Notes under the pieces: model-generated
What the model was told of the DNA's origin: nothing
Database searches by the model: none
What the model saw: only the letters and a program-made list of their open reading frames with translations
Origin: Odobenus rosmarus divergens
Taxonomy: Eukaryota; Chordata; Mammalia; Carnivora; Odobenidae
Reading direction: 5' to 3'
DNA: 64,000 nt
Assembly: GCF_000321225.1 (NCBI RefSeq)
Contig: NW_004451402.1
Coordinates: 406,771 to 470,770, forward strand
Shown here: one piece after another, positions 45,931 through 58,446 of the stretch
Numbering within the stretch: the stretch's first letter is position 1
How the letters are laid out: every line of letters begins with the position of its first letter
Program-made: the position numbers and the translations under genes

Positions 45931-45936
45931 CAAGGA

Positions 45937-46153
45937 GGGTACCTGGATGGCTCAGTCAGTTAAGTGCCTGCCTTCAGTTCAGGTCATGATCCCAAGGGTC
46001 CTGGGATCGAGCCCCACACCTGGTTCCCTGCTCAGCGAGGAGCCTGCTTCTCTCTCTCCCTCTGCCTGCCGCTGCCCCTGCTTATGCTCCCTCCCTCCCT
46101 CTCTCTCTGTGAAAAACAAACAAACCCACAAAAAACAAAAAAAAAAAAACAAA
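45937..46153 (+). mobile_element. Can-SINE (SINEC), plus
   Basis: The head ggtacctggatggctcagtc is followed by a TC-rich middle and a CAAACAAACC...A-tail. The TSD is short (aacaagga at 45929-45936 and 46154-46161). It lies at the edge of the minus L1. Confidence 0.93.
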
Positions 46154-46253
46154 AACAAGGAACTCAGAGTGCTTTGAAAGTAGCAAGCAGATTTGTTGAG
46201 AATGACAGAATCACACCATGGTAGGAACTGTATTTGATTTACTACTTAAGCTC

Positions 46254-46345
46254 TAAACCAGAGGTTCTCCAGCTGGCTGCACAGTGAAATCACCTAGGGA
46301 GCATTTTAACACATGTGGGAGCCTGGTCCCACCCCACACCAATGA
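46254..46345 (+). mobile_element. MER5A-like hAT-Charlie relic
   Basis: ccagaggttctccagctggc tgcacagtgaaatcacctag ggagcattttaac matches the MER5A 5' half (CAGTGGTTCTCAACCCTGGCTGCACATTAGAATCACCTGGGGAGC). Confidence 0.78.
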
Positions 46346-46890
46346 AAGCAGAGCTCTTGGAGACACTGCTTCTGCTCGTTGTCCCTAAAACTAAAGTTCT
46401 CTGGGTCGTGTTATCTGCCTTTTCTCTAGCTGTGTCATCTGTGTGGCATCTGGGACCAGCTTCCATATTCTCCTTTTCCTTAGCTATGGAGGAACATTCT
46501 AAGTCTTTTTTGTAACAAGCATCGCTTCCTGCTTGGGAACAAAGTTGCAAATAGATTCCATTGAACGGCATGTCAGAACTGCTCTAGATTTTCAGAACAT
46601 ATTCCAAATGCAAATAATCTATCTTGATAACATGTATGTATGAATGCCAATAAACGGATACTCATCTATATTATAGAAATAAAATTGCGAAGCTCCGTGG
46701 CACCAATTTCAAAATCATCTCCCATAACCAAGAACTAATGGCTTAGGCATTTATACAAGTCGTAAAACCTTGGCCACATCTCTAGTACACCTTCTGAAAC
46801 TATGGTGGCTGGAGGGGCTAAGATTCTGGTCTTTGAGGGCCAAGGAGATTTCAAGATTTGATCCAAGTGGTACACAGACTAGAAGTGCTA
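46346..46890. other. Unique spacer, nothing recognised
   Basis: No repeat or gene seen between MER5A and the young L1 end. Confidence 0.5.
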
Positions 46891-46905
46891 AGATGTTGCT
46901 GCCCT

Positions 46906-47269
46906 AGACTGTTGAATCACAGATCTGTACTTCTGAAACAAATAATGCAACATATGTTAAGAAAAAAGAAAAAGAAGAAGATAGCAGGAGGGGAAGAATG
47001 AAGGGGAGTTAATCGGAGGGGGAGACGAACCATGAGAGACGATGGACTATGAAAAACAAACTGGGGGTTCTAGAGGGGAGGAGGGTGGGGGATGGGTTAG
47101 CCTGGTGATGGGTATTAAAGAGGGCACATTCTGCGTGGAGCACTGGGTGTTATGCACAAACAATGAATCATGGAACACTACATCAAAAACTAATGTAATG
47201 TATGGTCATTAACATAACAATAAAAAATTAAAAAAAGAAGATATTGATAAAACACAAATTAAAAAAAAA
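46906..47269 (+). mobile_element. Young 5'-truncated L1 with perfect TSD
   Basis: Carnivore L1 3' UTR: ttctgaaacaaataatgcaa, an A/G-rich stretch, gacgaaccatgagagacgat gg, gggtattaaagagggcacat tc, and an A-tail. The perfect 15-bp TSD agatgttgctgccct lies at 46891-46905 and 47270-47284. No ORF remains. It is nearly identical to the copy at 1-170. Confidence 0.96.
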
Positions 47270-47284
47270 AGATGTTGCTGCCCT

Positions 47285-50093
47285 TCTCCCTCATGCACTA
47301 TAGAAAAAACAGTTCCCTTCTTTGTCCTTCAAGCAGGGCAAGCCAGTTGGTCTCAGCGAGGGAGGTCCTTGTTGGGGCATGGGAGAGAAAAGGGCATGCA
47401 GTGTGTCTTTCAGGGCAGGGAGCTGTCCTTTGGGTCAGAGGTATCTAACTCCTGCAGTCTTGGGTTTGCCCTGGGGTTTGCATGGATTCTAAGTCAGCTG
47501 CAAAATTGGCCTGCAGTGAGTATGGAGGCAGAAGTCTGGCACGAACACCCGGAGAGTTTGCAGAGGGCACCTCACAACTAAACAGCCTTGGTTCCATCCA
47601 ACTGAAGCCACTCAGTGTTCTTTGACAGCAAAGACCAGTGATAATCTGCTCACGTGGGTATCTGGGTCAAGTCAACCAGGAATAGGAACATTTATCAAAT
47701 GAACTTGGGAGAGTAAGTGGGGACTCTATCTACAAATAACTGATCATTTTCCATTCTTTTTCCAATGTATTCATGATGCCCACGTTTTATTTCTGACAAC
47801 TTCTATGGCTTGGAAAGATGGCGTTAAGAATTTGACAATGAGCAAAACTATCCTTCTTAGTGTCTTCAAGGTCACAGACTTCACTACCAAGAGAACAGGG
47901 ACAAGTTCATTCCCATGGAGAGAATGGCTCTTCCCTCTCCTCAGGCTCTCATCCAGAAAGAATGGTCCTCGCTTTTGAGGCTGTCACTGAGGCAGGTCGA
48001 ACTGTGTGGAGAGATGTAGAAGGCCAGTGAGTGGGGACACTCGCTGCACTTGGATTGTTCAGAGCAGCGATGGAGGCCCCTGGGGACCACCTCGCCCAGA
48101 GCAGAGCCCTGACCCGGGTGTGTCAGCAGGGCTAGTTTCCTGGGACTGAAAACACCCAGGAATAAAGACCACAGATTTCAGTGGGCTGTGTTCTGAATTC
48201 AGGAAGTTCTTTAAGAACAGGGAATATGTGAAGTCATATCTGGGAATCAAACAATAAAAGGGGGATAATTTTTGAAGCAATGGGGCACAATTTACCTGCC
48301 ACCATGAAAGTCCCTGAAAAAATGTTGTCAAATGTCCAGTGTCCCTCCATGATGCACAGAGTAGACTTTCATTCCTTGTGAGCTTTCTGAGGGAGCGAAA
48401 TAGCAGACAAACCAGTTGTTCAAAATCACAAACTCAAAATAGTTATATTAGCTGTTTTTAAAACTGTTTTACCTGGTTATTTGGGCACCCACAAAGCCCA
48501 AACCAAACATTCGCTTGGTTTTCTTCTGGTAGTGTCTAGAAAAATTGATTTTTTTTTTTCTTTTTGGCTGCTTCTTGACCTCCCTTTTCCCCAGTGATAG
48601 TTACATGATGGCCAGCCTTTCATTCCGAGTAATTGCTTGGTAGTACCAGACACTGCTCTTTCCCACAGCGTGTCTCCCTTCTCTATGACACTGAGACAAA
48701 GGGAAGTGACATTTCTCAGAAAAAAGTTGGCAAATTAGAACCCAAAGAAGTGTGCCGCTCAGTGACCCAAAGATTCTGGGAGGTGCCAGATCCACTTTCT
48801 GCATCCAGGGTTTCCCATTCCCGGTCCCTAGAAAGAAATGCCACCCGTGCAATTTTCTGCATCTCATTCTGAATTCACGAAGGTTCTCATTATATTTTCA
48901 TCATGAAACTTCAGCTTTCAAAACTAACCGTGTCAGGATGAAAATGAAAAGATATGCAAGCCTCTGTTAACAGGAATAATTAGAGGAACAGAATCCCCAG
49001 CTGCAGACCGCTCCCTTCCCTTCGAGGATGAGGACAGGCCAGAGAGCCTGGTTCACTCCCAGAACCTTCCCCTGGCTCTCCTTGAGGCTCTGGCCAAACG
49101 GCCTTCTGCGCCGTCCTGGAGAGACCCTTCTTTTTTTTTTTTTTCAGCAGTCCTGATGGGAAATGCAGGGGTTTAGAAACTTCTGCAGGAAGCTGGCCAA
49201 TGCCTACACTTTTCAAGTTTACCTGGTGTCCTCAGCTTCCTTGAGGAAGGAGCACAGGCAGGATTGTGTTTCAAGCATGGCCCAAGGTTCAGCCGTTTCA
49301 CACTCCAGGACTCTGCACTTCTGCCTGCCAAAGGAGTTTGTCCAGCATTTAAATTAGGTGGAATTTCGCAGAACCAGTACACTGATAGGTTTTTAAATAA
49401 AATGTTTTTCCAGAGAGAGTTGTCCGTACCTATGGGAAACACCCTGAGCTTTTCCAGGGAGGAACCAGCCAGACACCTAGCCCCGTGGAATTCCCAGCCA
49501 GGCCTTGTGCGGAGGTTAAGGACAGCTTTCGGGGGCAGCACAGCGAGTTCAGGAATTGAACAGGCGCTGGACAGGTGTTATTTGGTCCAGAATTATCACA
49601 ATCTTTGTCATTTGCATCATAAATGTGCCCCCTACCTCGTTTACTTTTAGTCATGAGAAACCTCCTTCCCTGAGGGATCATTAGTGGGAAAGAGAGGCTG
49701 ATTTCAGATATGGTTGCTGGAGGAGGTAACTGATAGCCCGTCTACCCGGCCCCAGTGCAGGCCAATGGGGAAGCTCTGAGGAGGCAGCCTGCACGGGAAG
49801 GGCAGCCGATGCCAGGGACGTGGAAGCCGGGGCGCACCATGGGCCTATGGGTGACCAACCCATGAAGCCAGCAGGTACACTTTGGATATACGGTTTGCAA
49901 TCCACAGAGGGTGAAGACATGAAGGCCCTTCATGACATTTTGGTTGGAGATCCAGAATTTGGCTTTATTTTCTATCACCACCGTGAAAGGAGCAGAAGTT
50001 GTAATTTGTGAAGTGAAATTCATCAACACATGGAGAGTTAAAAAAAAAAGCAAAGTGTAAATAAACTATTCTTGAGGAGGTCGTGTGAGGGAG
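47285..50093. other. Unique sequence, no gene seen
   Basis: About 2.8 kb with opposing short ORFs (for example 49173-49650 on both strands) and no recognised domain or repeat. T-runs at 48550 and 49131-49144; A-run at 50041. Confidence 0.5.
49131..49144. repeat. Poly-T run
   Basis: An uninterrupted T-run followed by cagcag. It could mimic a polypyrimidine tract and 3' splice site (tttttcag) on the plus strand. No exon is supported. Confidence 0.9.
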
Positions 50094-50112
50094 TTTTTTT
50101 TTTTTTTTTTTT
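50094..50112. repeat. Poly-T run (19 T)
   Basis: An uninterrupted T-run. A minus-strand retroposon tail is possible, but the sequence to its right (50128-50260) only faintly resembles a MIR and shows no TSD. Confidence 0.9.
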
Positions 50113-52139
50113 CCTGAAGCATGGGCTTGGAGCCCATGAATCACTGTGCTTTACTCTTAGCCCTGCCACATAGAGGTGGTGAGAATTGCACTCTAGGTCT
50201 CAGTTTGCTTGTCTTTCAGGTGGGAAAATTATACACGACTTATGAGAGACCTGTGGGTGTTGTTTATGAAACCATCCCTTCATAGTCGCTCTTCTTTCAA
50301 TGAATGGAAGACTTTAAAATTCAGTTTTCTGCTTGGCCTAGGTCAAATCTCCTTTGGTTCAGTCCTTGTTAAAAAAGCCTTTCTAAAATGCATTCATGCA
50401 TTTATTCTGACTTCCTCTGATTCCTTCAAAAAGTCAACATGCTATTCTTCTGTTATGAATATTCATTCATATTGTCCTGTACTGTGAATGTAAGAAATCT
50501 GGGGAATTGGGATGGACATGAGTTTTAAGGAACTGTAGATATTTTAAAATTCTGTTCCCAGTTTTCTTTTATTTATTTTTCTGGAAATTGAGTAACATAA
50601 ATAAAAATGTAATTATTTAAGAGTTTTTATTGAGTTTAAGTTAATTGAGCTTTTGTCATACATAACCATCTCATTATCTGCCTGTCTAATATTTATATGC
50701 AACTTAAATCTATCAACTAGGATGAGGTTATGCTTCGGGTACAATTTGATTATGTGTCTAGAAGTTATTTCATGACATTGGTGAACCTGATTTGTACATC
50801 ATTTATAGAATGGAAAGATTTAAAACCCAGAGAGAAATGACAAATAGACTGTTTCCTCATTCTGTCCATCAGCATTTGCTGAGTTACATTGAGCTCTTTG
50901 CATCGGATGCTGTCAGATCTGAAGTGGTACCGGTCATGGGAGGGGCAGATTGAGGGAGATCTTCAACCATCTCATCATTCCGACCAGGAGCACATGTGGG
51001 TTGTGGAAAGGCCTCCTTCCGGGGTTCCTAAAAGGAGGGGGAGCCCCCTTGGAAGTGGCAGTGAGGGAAATTGGGCATGCCATTATCTGTCAGATCCACC
51101 TGCTGCTCAGGTCTGGCTGAAAATATGACATCTGTGAGGGGTGAGCTGAGTGTATGCATTCTTCTCATACTCAAGAGTTTTCCCTCTACAGGTCACAAGC
51201 TGTTTGTGGGTAATAAATACATGGACTAGCATTACCAAAAATGAATGATGAGAATAGAAGGTATCTGAGTGACTTCTGTGTAGTGAGGCTAAGTATTATG
51301 TTATGAAACTTGTATTTCAGTTGTGTGTGTGAGTGTATGCCTGTGTTCTGGGTCGTGACATAAAATGTGCTTCTTGCTGTAGGTCAGGGTCACACAAGAT
51401 TAAAATGTCACTGAGTTGGCAATGGGTTTCCCAGTGGAGGTGGTTGGAATGGACTTTATCTCCTATAAATCATGAGAGGAAGATTTTACAAATATATGAC
51501 AAATGACACACTAATCCTGTACAACATTCCTTCATATGCTCCTGGAGCAAAACAGGGAGAAAGATTATGATGGTCAGAACTCTGTCATCCATGAAAATAG
51601 AAGAGGCTAACAATTCAGAGCAGAGGACAAAGCTCTACCTATAAGAGAAAGCCTTCTTTTGTGGGAGAGGGGATAAGAATAATACTTTGTGTTCTTAAGG
51701 CAAGTACTATTATTCATCATCTTGATGGATCATCTGCTCTCCAACATCTCCTTGAATGCATCGCTCCAAATGACAGAATGTCCAAACTTTCTTGAAACAT
51801 TTTTAAACCTACACCTTTTTATTTAATGTTAGCATTTCCAACAAAATCCTGGAATCATTTCAGCTTCCATTCCAGACGTCAACATACACAGTTCTTCATT
51901 CCAGACTCGAACAAGCTAATCGGCGTAAGCATTAAAATAGTTTAGTCTTGGGAGCCCTGGACGGGAGGCAGGAGAAGAGCAGGTCCTCACCTGCACACCC
52001 CCACCCTTGTGTCCTCCACTGGTCATCTCCCCCTCCTCCAGCCTCCTGTCCTAAGCCACAAACTGAGAAGGTGGGCCCACTTTGGACCATCTCTAAAGCT
52101 CTTCTCCACTGCAACCCTTCCCTTCTCTAGTCAAGTTAA

Positions 52140-52163
52140 TTGTTTTGTTTTGTTTTGTTTTTT
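52140..52163. repeat. (TTTTG)n run
   Basis: Four TTTTG units followed by a T-run. Confidence 0.9.
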
Positions 52164-53360
52164 ATGTCCAGGAACAGCAGGCTCCACCCACTTCCTTTCT
52201 CTCTTGCATTTTCTGCTTGAGTGTGGCTTAAAGCACAAGCTTACTCCTGTCTCCAGGGCGAGATAAGCTTCTGACGGCTGGTAGTAATACACATCTAATT
52301 GGCAAACATCGGGGCCATATGGACTGCTTTGGAGGTTGAATAAATGCCAGGATTGGTTTAACTGGGTTATTTGGAATGAAGGATGTTGTCTGTATTTACA
52401 AATTATTTAGTACTGGTAAAGTATCTTTTCTCCCAGAAACATAAACCATTTTTTTCAAGCTACCCTTCCATTCTCTCTAAATTTGCTTAATCTCATTCAG
52501 TGTAGGAGAACTCTAAGGCTCTTCACTCCAAGATATAAAAAGAAAAGAACCTAATAAAAATCATAGAATGTCAGGCTAGTGATCCCCCATACCAGTTTAT
52601 CTCTGACTCGGGTGCTGGGAGATGTGTGCTGGGTGAGTACTGCAGTTTTCCTATGTGACGTTGATCTCCAAATATTAGTGATGCCTACAGAATATTCTCA
52701 AATTTCTCTTAAGACCCTATTAATTAGGTCTAGTATGCATGAATTTATCTGAATCCATTTTGAATCTATTTATAATTTCCCCTGACATCCTCAGCGTAAT
52801 TTGCTCCATATGTTTATAGCCTGTGTAGTAAACAATATTTTCCTTCTATTTGTCACCAAGACAACCTCCCTCAAACTTTAAGGATTCTCTGTCTTTTTGT
52901 TTAGTGTTTGTGACTGAGCTGGGCTTTCCTCTGGCATCTTCATCCTGTTGTCTCGCAGCCTCTGTTCCCAGGCAGTGGAGTCCCCCCCAGCCCCCGCCAT
53001 GGTAGAAGACACCCCATCCATGTCCCTCTCTCTGGACTTTTTGTGAAATGTTCTTCTTGATGCTTGTGGGCAGAATTAGCCACAGAATTCTAGAGACAAG
53101 CCTTGAGATTTATGCTTTCAGAAGAATAACTTCTTTTGCTTTTAGAACCGGGTTTCTTTGACACAACGACCCAGAGTCATGTCTGGGTTATCAATTAAAA
53201 GCTCATGTCAGTTATCATTCTGTCCAAAATAGACCTCACGCTTGACCAGTGAGGCCCCTAGCCTACCCAACGTAACAAAATAACTCACTGAAGATTTTTG
53301 TAAGTCTACTCTGAGCGAGTTCTCTACTTATAACAATCTCATATTCTAGTTGAGAAACTA

Positions 53361-53382
53361 TGCACACATGCACACACACACA
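53361..53382. repeat. Imperfect (CA)n run
   Basis: tgcacacatgcacacacaca ca, a short dinucleotide run. Confidence 0.85.
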
Positions 53383-53519
53383 TGAACATCATGAAGGAGT
53401 CACGGTTTCAACTAGGTTTGAAAAGATCTGGTAGAATCTAAATGAACAACAAAAGAAGATTAAATAAAGAAAACTTGTTAGATGTCCCCTAGTCTTCATT
53501 GCCACAAATGGAAGCAGGA

Positions 53520-53600
53520 ATGACCATTTCATTGGCCAAGATGCAGAGACAGACTCAGAGAGGTTGAGAGTCTGCCCAAGGCCTGATCCTGATCCCTTTG
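53520..53600 (-). mobile_element. Possible MIR core, minus
   Basis: gatgcagagacagactcaga gaggttgagagtctgcccaa ggcctgatc resembles reversed MIR (GATGAGGAAACTGAGGCTCAGAGAGGTTAAG ... TGCCCAAGGTC). Confidence 0.5.
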
Positions 53601-54578
53601 GCTGGCAATATTGGATCCTATTCTCCAAGGCCCTCATGACAGTCAGAGAATTCAACGTGAACCTTTTGTCCTGACCTGCCTTGCATTGTGCTTCCTGAAT
53701 TTTTCCTGATCTTCCTGGCTTCTGACATCCTGAATTGCTTTCCCAGTTTTGGTCTTGCTGCCCTTGTGACCCAACACTTGGTTCTGCGCCCCAAGTGTGC
53801 AGTCTCTGTGTTCCTTCCCCATCATGGCCTGGACTGCATGTGTGGCCACCGGGTCAGACCTCATCCTAATCCTGCTCATGGGACCTGACTTTTGTTCCAG
53901 AAATGGAACTCTGACCTATTGGATTGTAAAGTCTGTGTTTTTCCCCTTGATCCACATCACCTCCAAGGGAGGAATGACAGGAGATATCAGGTAGCAGGGA
54001 ACACATAATGCATGGTGGCTTCCAGCTCAAACCCTTAGGAACATGTTGGCTGTTCCTCATTTGCTTTCATGGGCCAGAAAAACACAATATGAAAGTTGTC
54101 CAAGAGCTATTGAAGTGGAAAAAAATACCCAATTTCTTTATTTTTCTAAATCAAATAAAATCTGACTTAATTTCCTATGCAGGAAGCTTAGAAAAAAAAT
54201 GAGCTATTAGTCTCTTTTTGGGGCTTTCTCTGCCTCTATGTCCCTCTTCCCTGTTCCCGCTCCACCTTCAGATCATACAAGATACTAGAGAGGACCCCTC
54301 TTGTGGCTCCTGCTCTGCTGTGGTGCTTTCCCTGAGCTCCCCGATGCACCACAGGTGGGCCGTTCTTGGATCACTCCTAGTCAGGCCAAGAAGATCCCCT
54401 TGTGGTCCCTGAGAGAGATGGGGTACTCTACTCACCGGTTCCATTTTCTTCCCTGGCACACATATATCCCAGCTTGTATCACAGTGCAGTTGGGGTTAAG
54501 AGACTGGCTCCCACCAATGGGATGTGGCAGAAGTGACGTAGATCACCTCCCAGAGTGACCACAGAACCCACCAGCTCC
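53601..54578. other. Unique sequence, no gene seen
   Basis: Opposing ORFs at 53652-53994 and 54218-54558 without a recognisable domain. No repeat named. Confidence 0.45.
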
Positions 54579-54748
54579 ATCTGACAACTTTCTGCCAGGA
54601 TAGAAACTTTCCATACCTGTACCATCCACTATGACAGCCACTAGTCTCTGGCATGGAAGACCTGAATTTTTAATTATATTTAATTTTAATGAACTTAAAC
54701 TCAAATAGCCACATGTGGCTAGTGGCCATCATACTGGGCATTAGAAAT
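54579..54748 (+). mobile_element. MER20 hAT-Charlie relic
   Basis: acaactttctgccaggatag aaac and gacagccactagtctctgg, then gacctgaatttttaattata tttaattttaatgaacttaa and actcaaatagccacatgtgg ctagtggcc, are the MER20 order. The middle is shortened. MER20 copies are established as enhancers in endometrial stromal cells of placental mammals; no such role is shown for this copy. Confidence 0.82.
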
Positions 54749-57111
54749 CTATCCCCTCATCCCCCTTCTGCAGTGACCTGGGAAGTCATGTGTTCTTGAA
54801 GGCACAGCTGCAAGACGGAAGCTGCCCAGGTCCTCAGGTCACCACACGGAGGCCAACTGCCCAGGAAAGTTGGTAACTTATAGCAGGCTTGACTCACTTT
54901 ATGTGCCGTGTGAAACCTCCACGTTTTGGGGTGTATTTATTAATGCAGCGTGACTATGGCAGGTCCTGGGCCTCACAGGTTCCCCGCACCCCAACTCCGT
55001 TGCCATCCCAACTGAGTCAGCTCCAACCCAGCCCTCCAGCCAGCTTTGACCCCTGCCCCCAGGGAGCCCGTGTCCGTGCCCCTGCCCTCTTCCTTTCCTG
55101 TTCCTTCGCTGCTCAATCCCTTCCCTCTTCAACCTCCCATCTGCCAGACTTTATCCACAGCTACGCTAGGGCAACCTGGCTTGCTTATCCTCAGTGGGCC
55201 TAGACCATAGGGATTAAAAAAAAAGTCTATTTTGGTTTTTTTACACTAAGCCCTGCCTAGCAACTTCTCTTTTTTCTTTTTTTCAGCTCTATTCTTCCCC
55301 AGAGTCTGCCACCGAGAAAAACAAAGTACAAAATTTCTCAATAAGTACTATACTGCATTAAATTATTAATAAATCATCTAGTTTTAACTACAATTGCAGA
55401 GCTCTGGGAGTGGAGATAAGGGAAGAAATTATTTTCCTTTATTCGTGCCAAGTTGGCACTTCTGTCAAAGTCCTGAGATCCTGGCATGGGAAGTTCCGCA
55501 GAAAAAAATTATTTAAAAGTATAACCCAGCTGGGGCAGGCCACAGAGAGCTCAGCTCGCACCCGACACCTGCCCTGGGCTGAAATCAGCATCCCACAGAA
55601 CAAACCCCATCCCCACAGGGCCTTAGGAAGAAAGGCATATATGTTACTGAGACTTTCAGTCAGGTTTCTTGGAGAGACAGAGAAGAAAAATCACAGCCCA
55701 TCCCTCAGAGTACAAGAAACTCTCCATCAAACATTTCTTTTATTCCCCCCAAAGTTTCTCCCCCTTGCAGGCCTCTCAAAATCCCTCCTAACACTGAACA
55801 ACTTCCTTTCTCCCTCAACTTGCGTCCCTCACTCAGCAAAACAACACCCTCCCTGAGCCGGTCCAACAGTGAGGACGTTGCCTCACACATGTCCTTTGTG
55901 AGGGGAGCTCGCCCACCGCCCGCCACCCACCGGAAGCGGTTCCACAAAAACAAGTAATACGACCTCCCTATTGTTAGAGAGGGATGTAACCGTTGTTAAG
56001 TGTGGCCTAACCATCTGCCTTTCTCTTCCTTTCAGATGGTCTCATGCCACCACCCGAGTGAGAGAGCACCCCGCCCCGTGAGCCGCTGCAGCTGAAGCCC
56101 TGGGATCTGGTCCTTTGAAGGGGGCCCCACTTTCTTGACCTGCGCTGTTTGTCCTGTGGCAGCCACAACACAGCGCCGGCCGGTTCCCTGCCCCAGCGAA
56201 CCTGCAGCTTTGCCTGCAGCTGGTGGAAGGAAGCTTGTTCTCCCCAGGCTGCCATTTCCGCTCCAACGCTCATTGTTCCTAGAGTTAGCTACCACATAGG
56301 TGGTTCAAAGCCATAATCTTCTTTTGCTCTCATTTTGGAGTCCCGTGTTTTCCCCATCCGCCTCTATTATCCTGAGAGCCTTATTTTTCCTCTTGATCCA
56401 AACCAAACACTGTTTATCAGTCATAGGAAGGGCTTTGCAGGGTTCCTGCCCACAGCGCAGAGTGATACACAGAGCTTCCTGTGCAAGCGTGGCCCTGCGC
56501 CAACACCGTGGAACAGGCTGTGGGGCAGGTCGGAGTCATAGACTGCAATGGGCTGTGCCAGGGCCAGGGAGACACATCTGGCCTTGCTCTGCCTGTCACT
56601 GGGGGGGCCAAAGAGGGCCTCAGACCCAAATGTCAAAGCCCGAGTGCTTGGACTTTTCGCAGGGAGGACCCGGTGTGCGTTGAGCGTGGCTCCATCAAGA
56701 ACAAGCGGACAGATGTGGAGCAGTGCATGTCTTAGAAGCGCGCATGCTTCCAAAGCTGCTCATTGAAGCATGACGAAACACATAGGGACATTCCATTCTT
56801 AGAGTTCACTGGAACCTAAGGGCTTGGGGTGGGTCGAGCCCTGCCCTTTGAGGGGTAGTGTTGTGAAGGGCTCTTGCCTGATCGATGAGGAGAAAGGAGG
56901 CTTCCTTCCCACCCCATGCCCCCATTTAGCAGGCATGTGACCCCGCGAAGTTCCCTTATCTGCCAGCGTCTCAGTCTCCCTGTCTGTATGTCAAGGAAGC
57001 TGGACTCAAGGTCCACCGCTCTGCGAACTATCTGTATTCTGGGCATTCTGTAGAGTACTCACTAGATGCTGACAGAGAATATTCAGGAGGCTTAGCTCAC
57101 AGATCAAGGGG
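54749..57111. other. GC-richer unique sequence, no gene seen
   Basis: ORFs at 54889-55203, 55410-55856, 56300-56766 and their minus-strand counterparts overlap. The 55410-55856 frame (148 codons) lacks any recognised domain. No repeat identified. Confidence 0.5.
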
Positions 57112-57430
57112 TGGCCATTTATTGAGTCGCTCCTGTGTTGTAGGGACAAGGATGAGCACTGGGAATACACAGGCAGCTAAGATGCAGTCTTTACCCTTGA
57201 CGAGATCATAGTCCAGTATAGGAGACACATGAGTAGACAGTCATGATTCCATGTGTAAGTGGCATACGGTATAGAGGTAAGTCCAAGGTGCTTATAGAAG
57301 CATAAAGAAGGGATATATTGCTGCCTCAAGAAGCAAGAGTGGTTTTCTAGAAAAGTTTGACCTCCCTCTTGAGCAAGAACACATCGCCAGGCAGAGAAGG
57401 GACTGAAGGAGGCAGGGGAAGTGTGTTTCA
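57112..57430 (-). mobile_element. Ancient LINE (L2-like) fragment, minus
   Basis: atttattgagtcgctcctgt gttgtag, gagcactgggaatacacagg cagc, gacgagatcatagtccagta taggagacacatgag and ggttttctagaaaagtttga cctccctcttgagc follow a reversed L2-type 3' region. Confidence 0.6.
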
Positions 57431-58011
57431 GGAAGAGGAAGCCACCTGAGAGAATTGTACTTGGAAAATGACCATGGTCTTCCCACCCACCTACAGTGGT
57501 TGCTCCCCACATCTGTGCCATGGGACCCCAGCCCCGGGTCATGGCTGAGTGGACCAGGTGTAGATACCTGTTTTCAAAGTAGCTGGTTTAGAGCTCATTC
57601 GGGGCTCTATGACTTGTGGCCTGGATTGAGAAGCCAAGCTGGCCAAGTCAGTCATTGCTCTGGATTCTGAAATTGGGAACCAGAGACTGCTGTGCTTATC
57701 TGGGGGAACTGAGAGGATAAGTTTACAGGAATGGGGGTGCTGAGGCAGTGTTGGGGTTGAACCTGGGTGTGCAAAGTCATGAGGGAGAATGAGCCACGGG
57801 GGAGTGGAGTGGGAAGGAGAGATGAGGAAGGAGAGGACTTACAGGGGAAACAGAGTTCCCATGCATCTTCTTCCACTGGGAGATCCCAAAAGGGGATCAG
57901 CCTCCAGTTACAGGAAACTTCTCATTTCTGTTCTCAGGAGTCCTGTCATTTTTACTGGGATTCTTTTATTTCCTTTGGATTTAATCTTACAAAGTTAAAA
58001 AACAATAATTA
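57431..58011. other. Unique spacer, no gene seen
   Basis: No confident repeat or exon. Confidence 0.45.
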
Positions 58012-58028
58012 TATAGACAAAATTTTTT

Positions 58029-58219
58029 TAAAGATTTATTTATTTATTTATTTATTTGAGAGAGAGAGAGAGAGAGAATGAGCAGGGGAAGTGGCAGAGG
58101 GAGAGAATCTTTCAAGCAGACTTTGCTGAATGTGGAGCCCAACTTGGGGCTCGATCCCACAACCCATGAGCCAAAACCAAGAGCTAGATGTTCAATGGAC
58201 TGAGCCACCCAGGTGCCCG
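58029..58219 (-). mobile_element. Can-SINE A of a tandem pair, minus
   Basis: aaagatttatttatttattt with a GA-repeat (GAGAGAGAG...) leads to gagccacccaggtgcccg. It is flanked by tatagacaaaatttttt at 58012-58028 and 58220-58236. Part of a three-TSD arrangement with the next element. Confidence 0.95.
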
Positions 58220-58236
58220 TATAGACAAAATTTTTT

Positions 58237-58446
58237 AATTGAATTGAATTTTTAAAAAAGATTTTATTTATTTATTTGCCAGAGAAAGAGAGAGAGTATG
58301 TGCACAAGGAGGGGGAGTGGCAGGCAGAGGGAGAAGCAGGCTCCCCACTGAGCAGGGAGCCTGATGTGGGACTCGATCCTAGGACCCTGAGATCATGACC
58401 TGAGCTGAAGGCGGTCACTTAACCTACTGAATCACCCAGGTGCCCC
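58237..58446 (-). mobile_element. Can-SINE B of a tandem pair, minus
   Basis: The body runs from 58255 (aaagattttatttatttatt t) to cacccaggtgcccc. 58237-58254 (aattgaattgaattttt) looks like its variant tail. The site tagacaaaatttt recurs after it at 58447-58459, as well as before it at 58221-58233. Confidence 0.94.

Larger units (their letters stand above)
50113..53519. other. Unique sequence, no gene seen
   Basis: About 3.4 kb mostly without recognised repeats. A faint MIR-like patch (ggtctcagtttgcttgtctt t) lies near 50190-50220. Small low-complexity runs at 52140 and 53361 are listed separately. No ORF over 92 codons. Confidence 0.5.

Noticed and set aside
49120..49200. Plus-strand 3' splice site (poly-T then cag) starting an exon
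   Set aside because: The T-run is a homopolymer with no upstream branch-site evidence. The following frame has no recognisable coding content.
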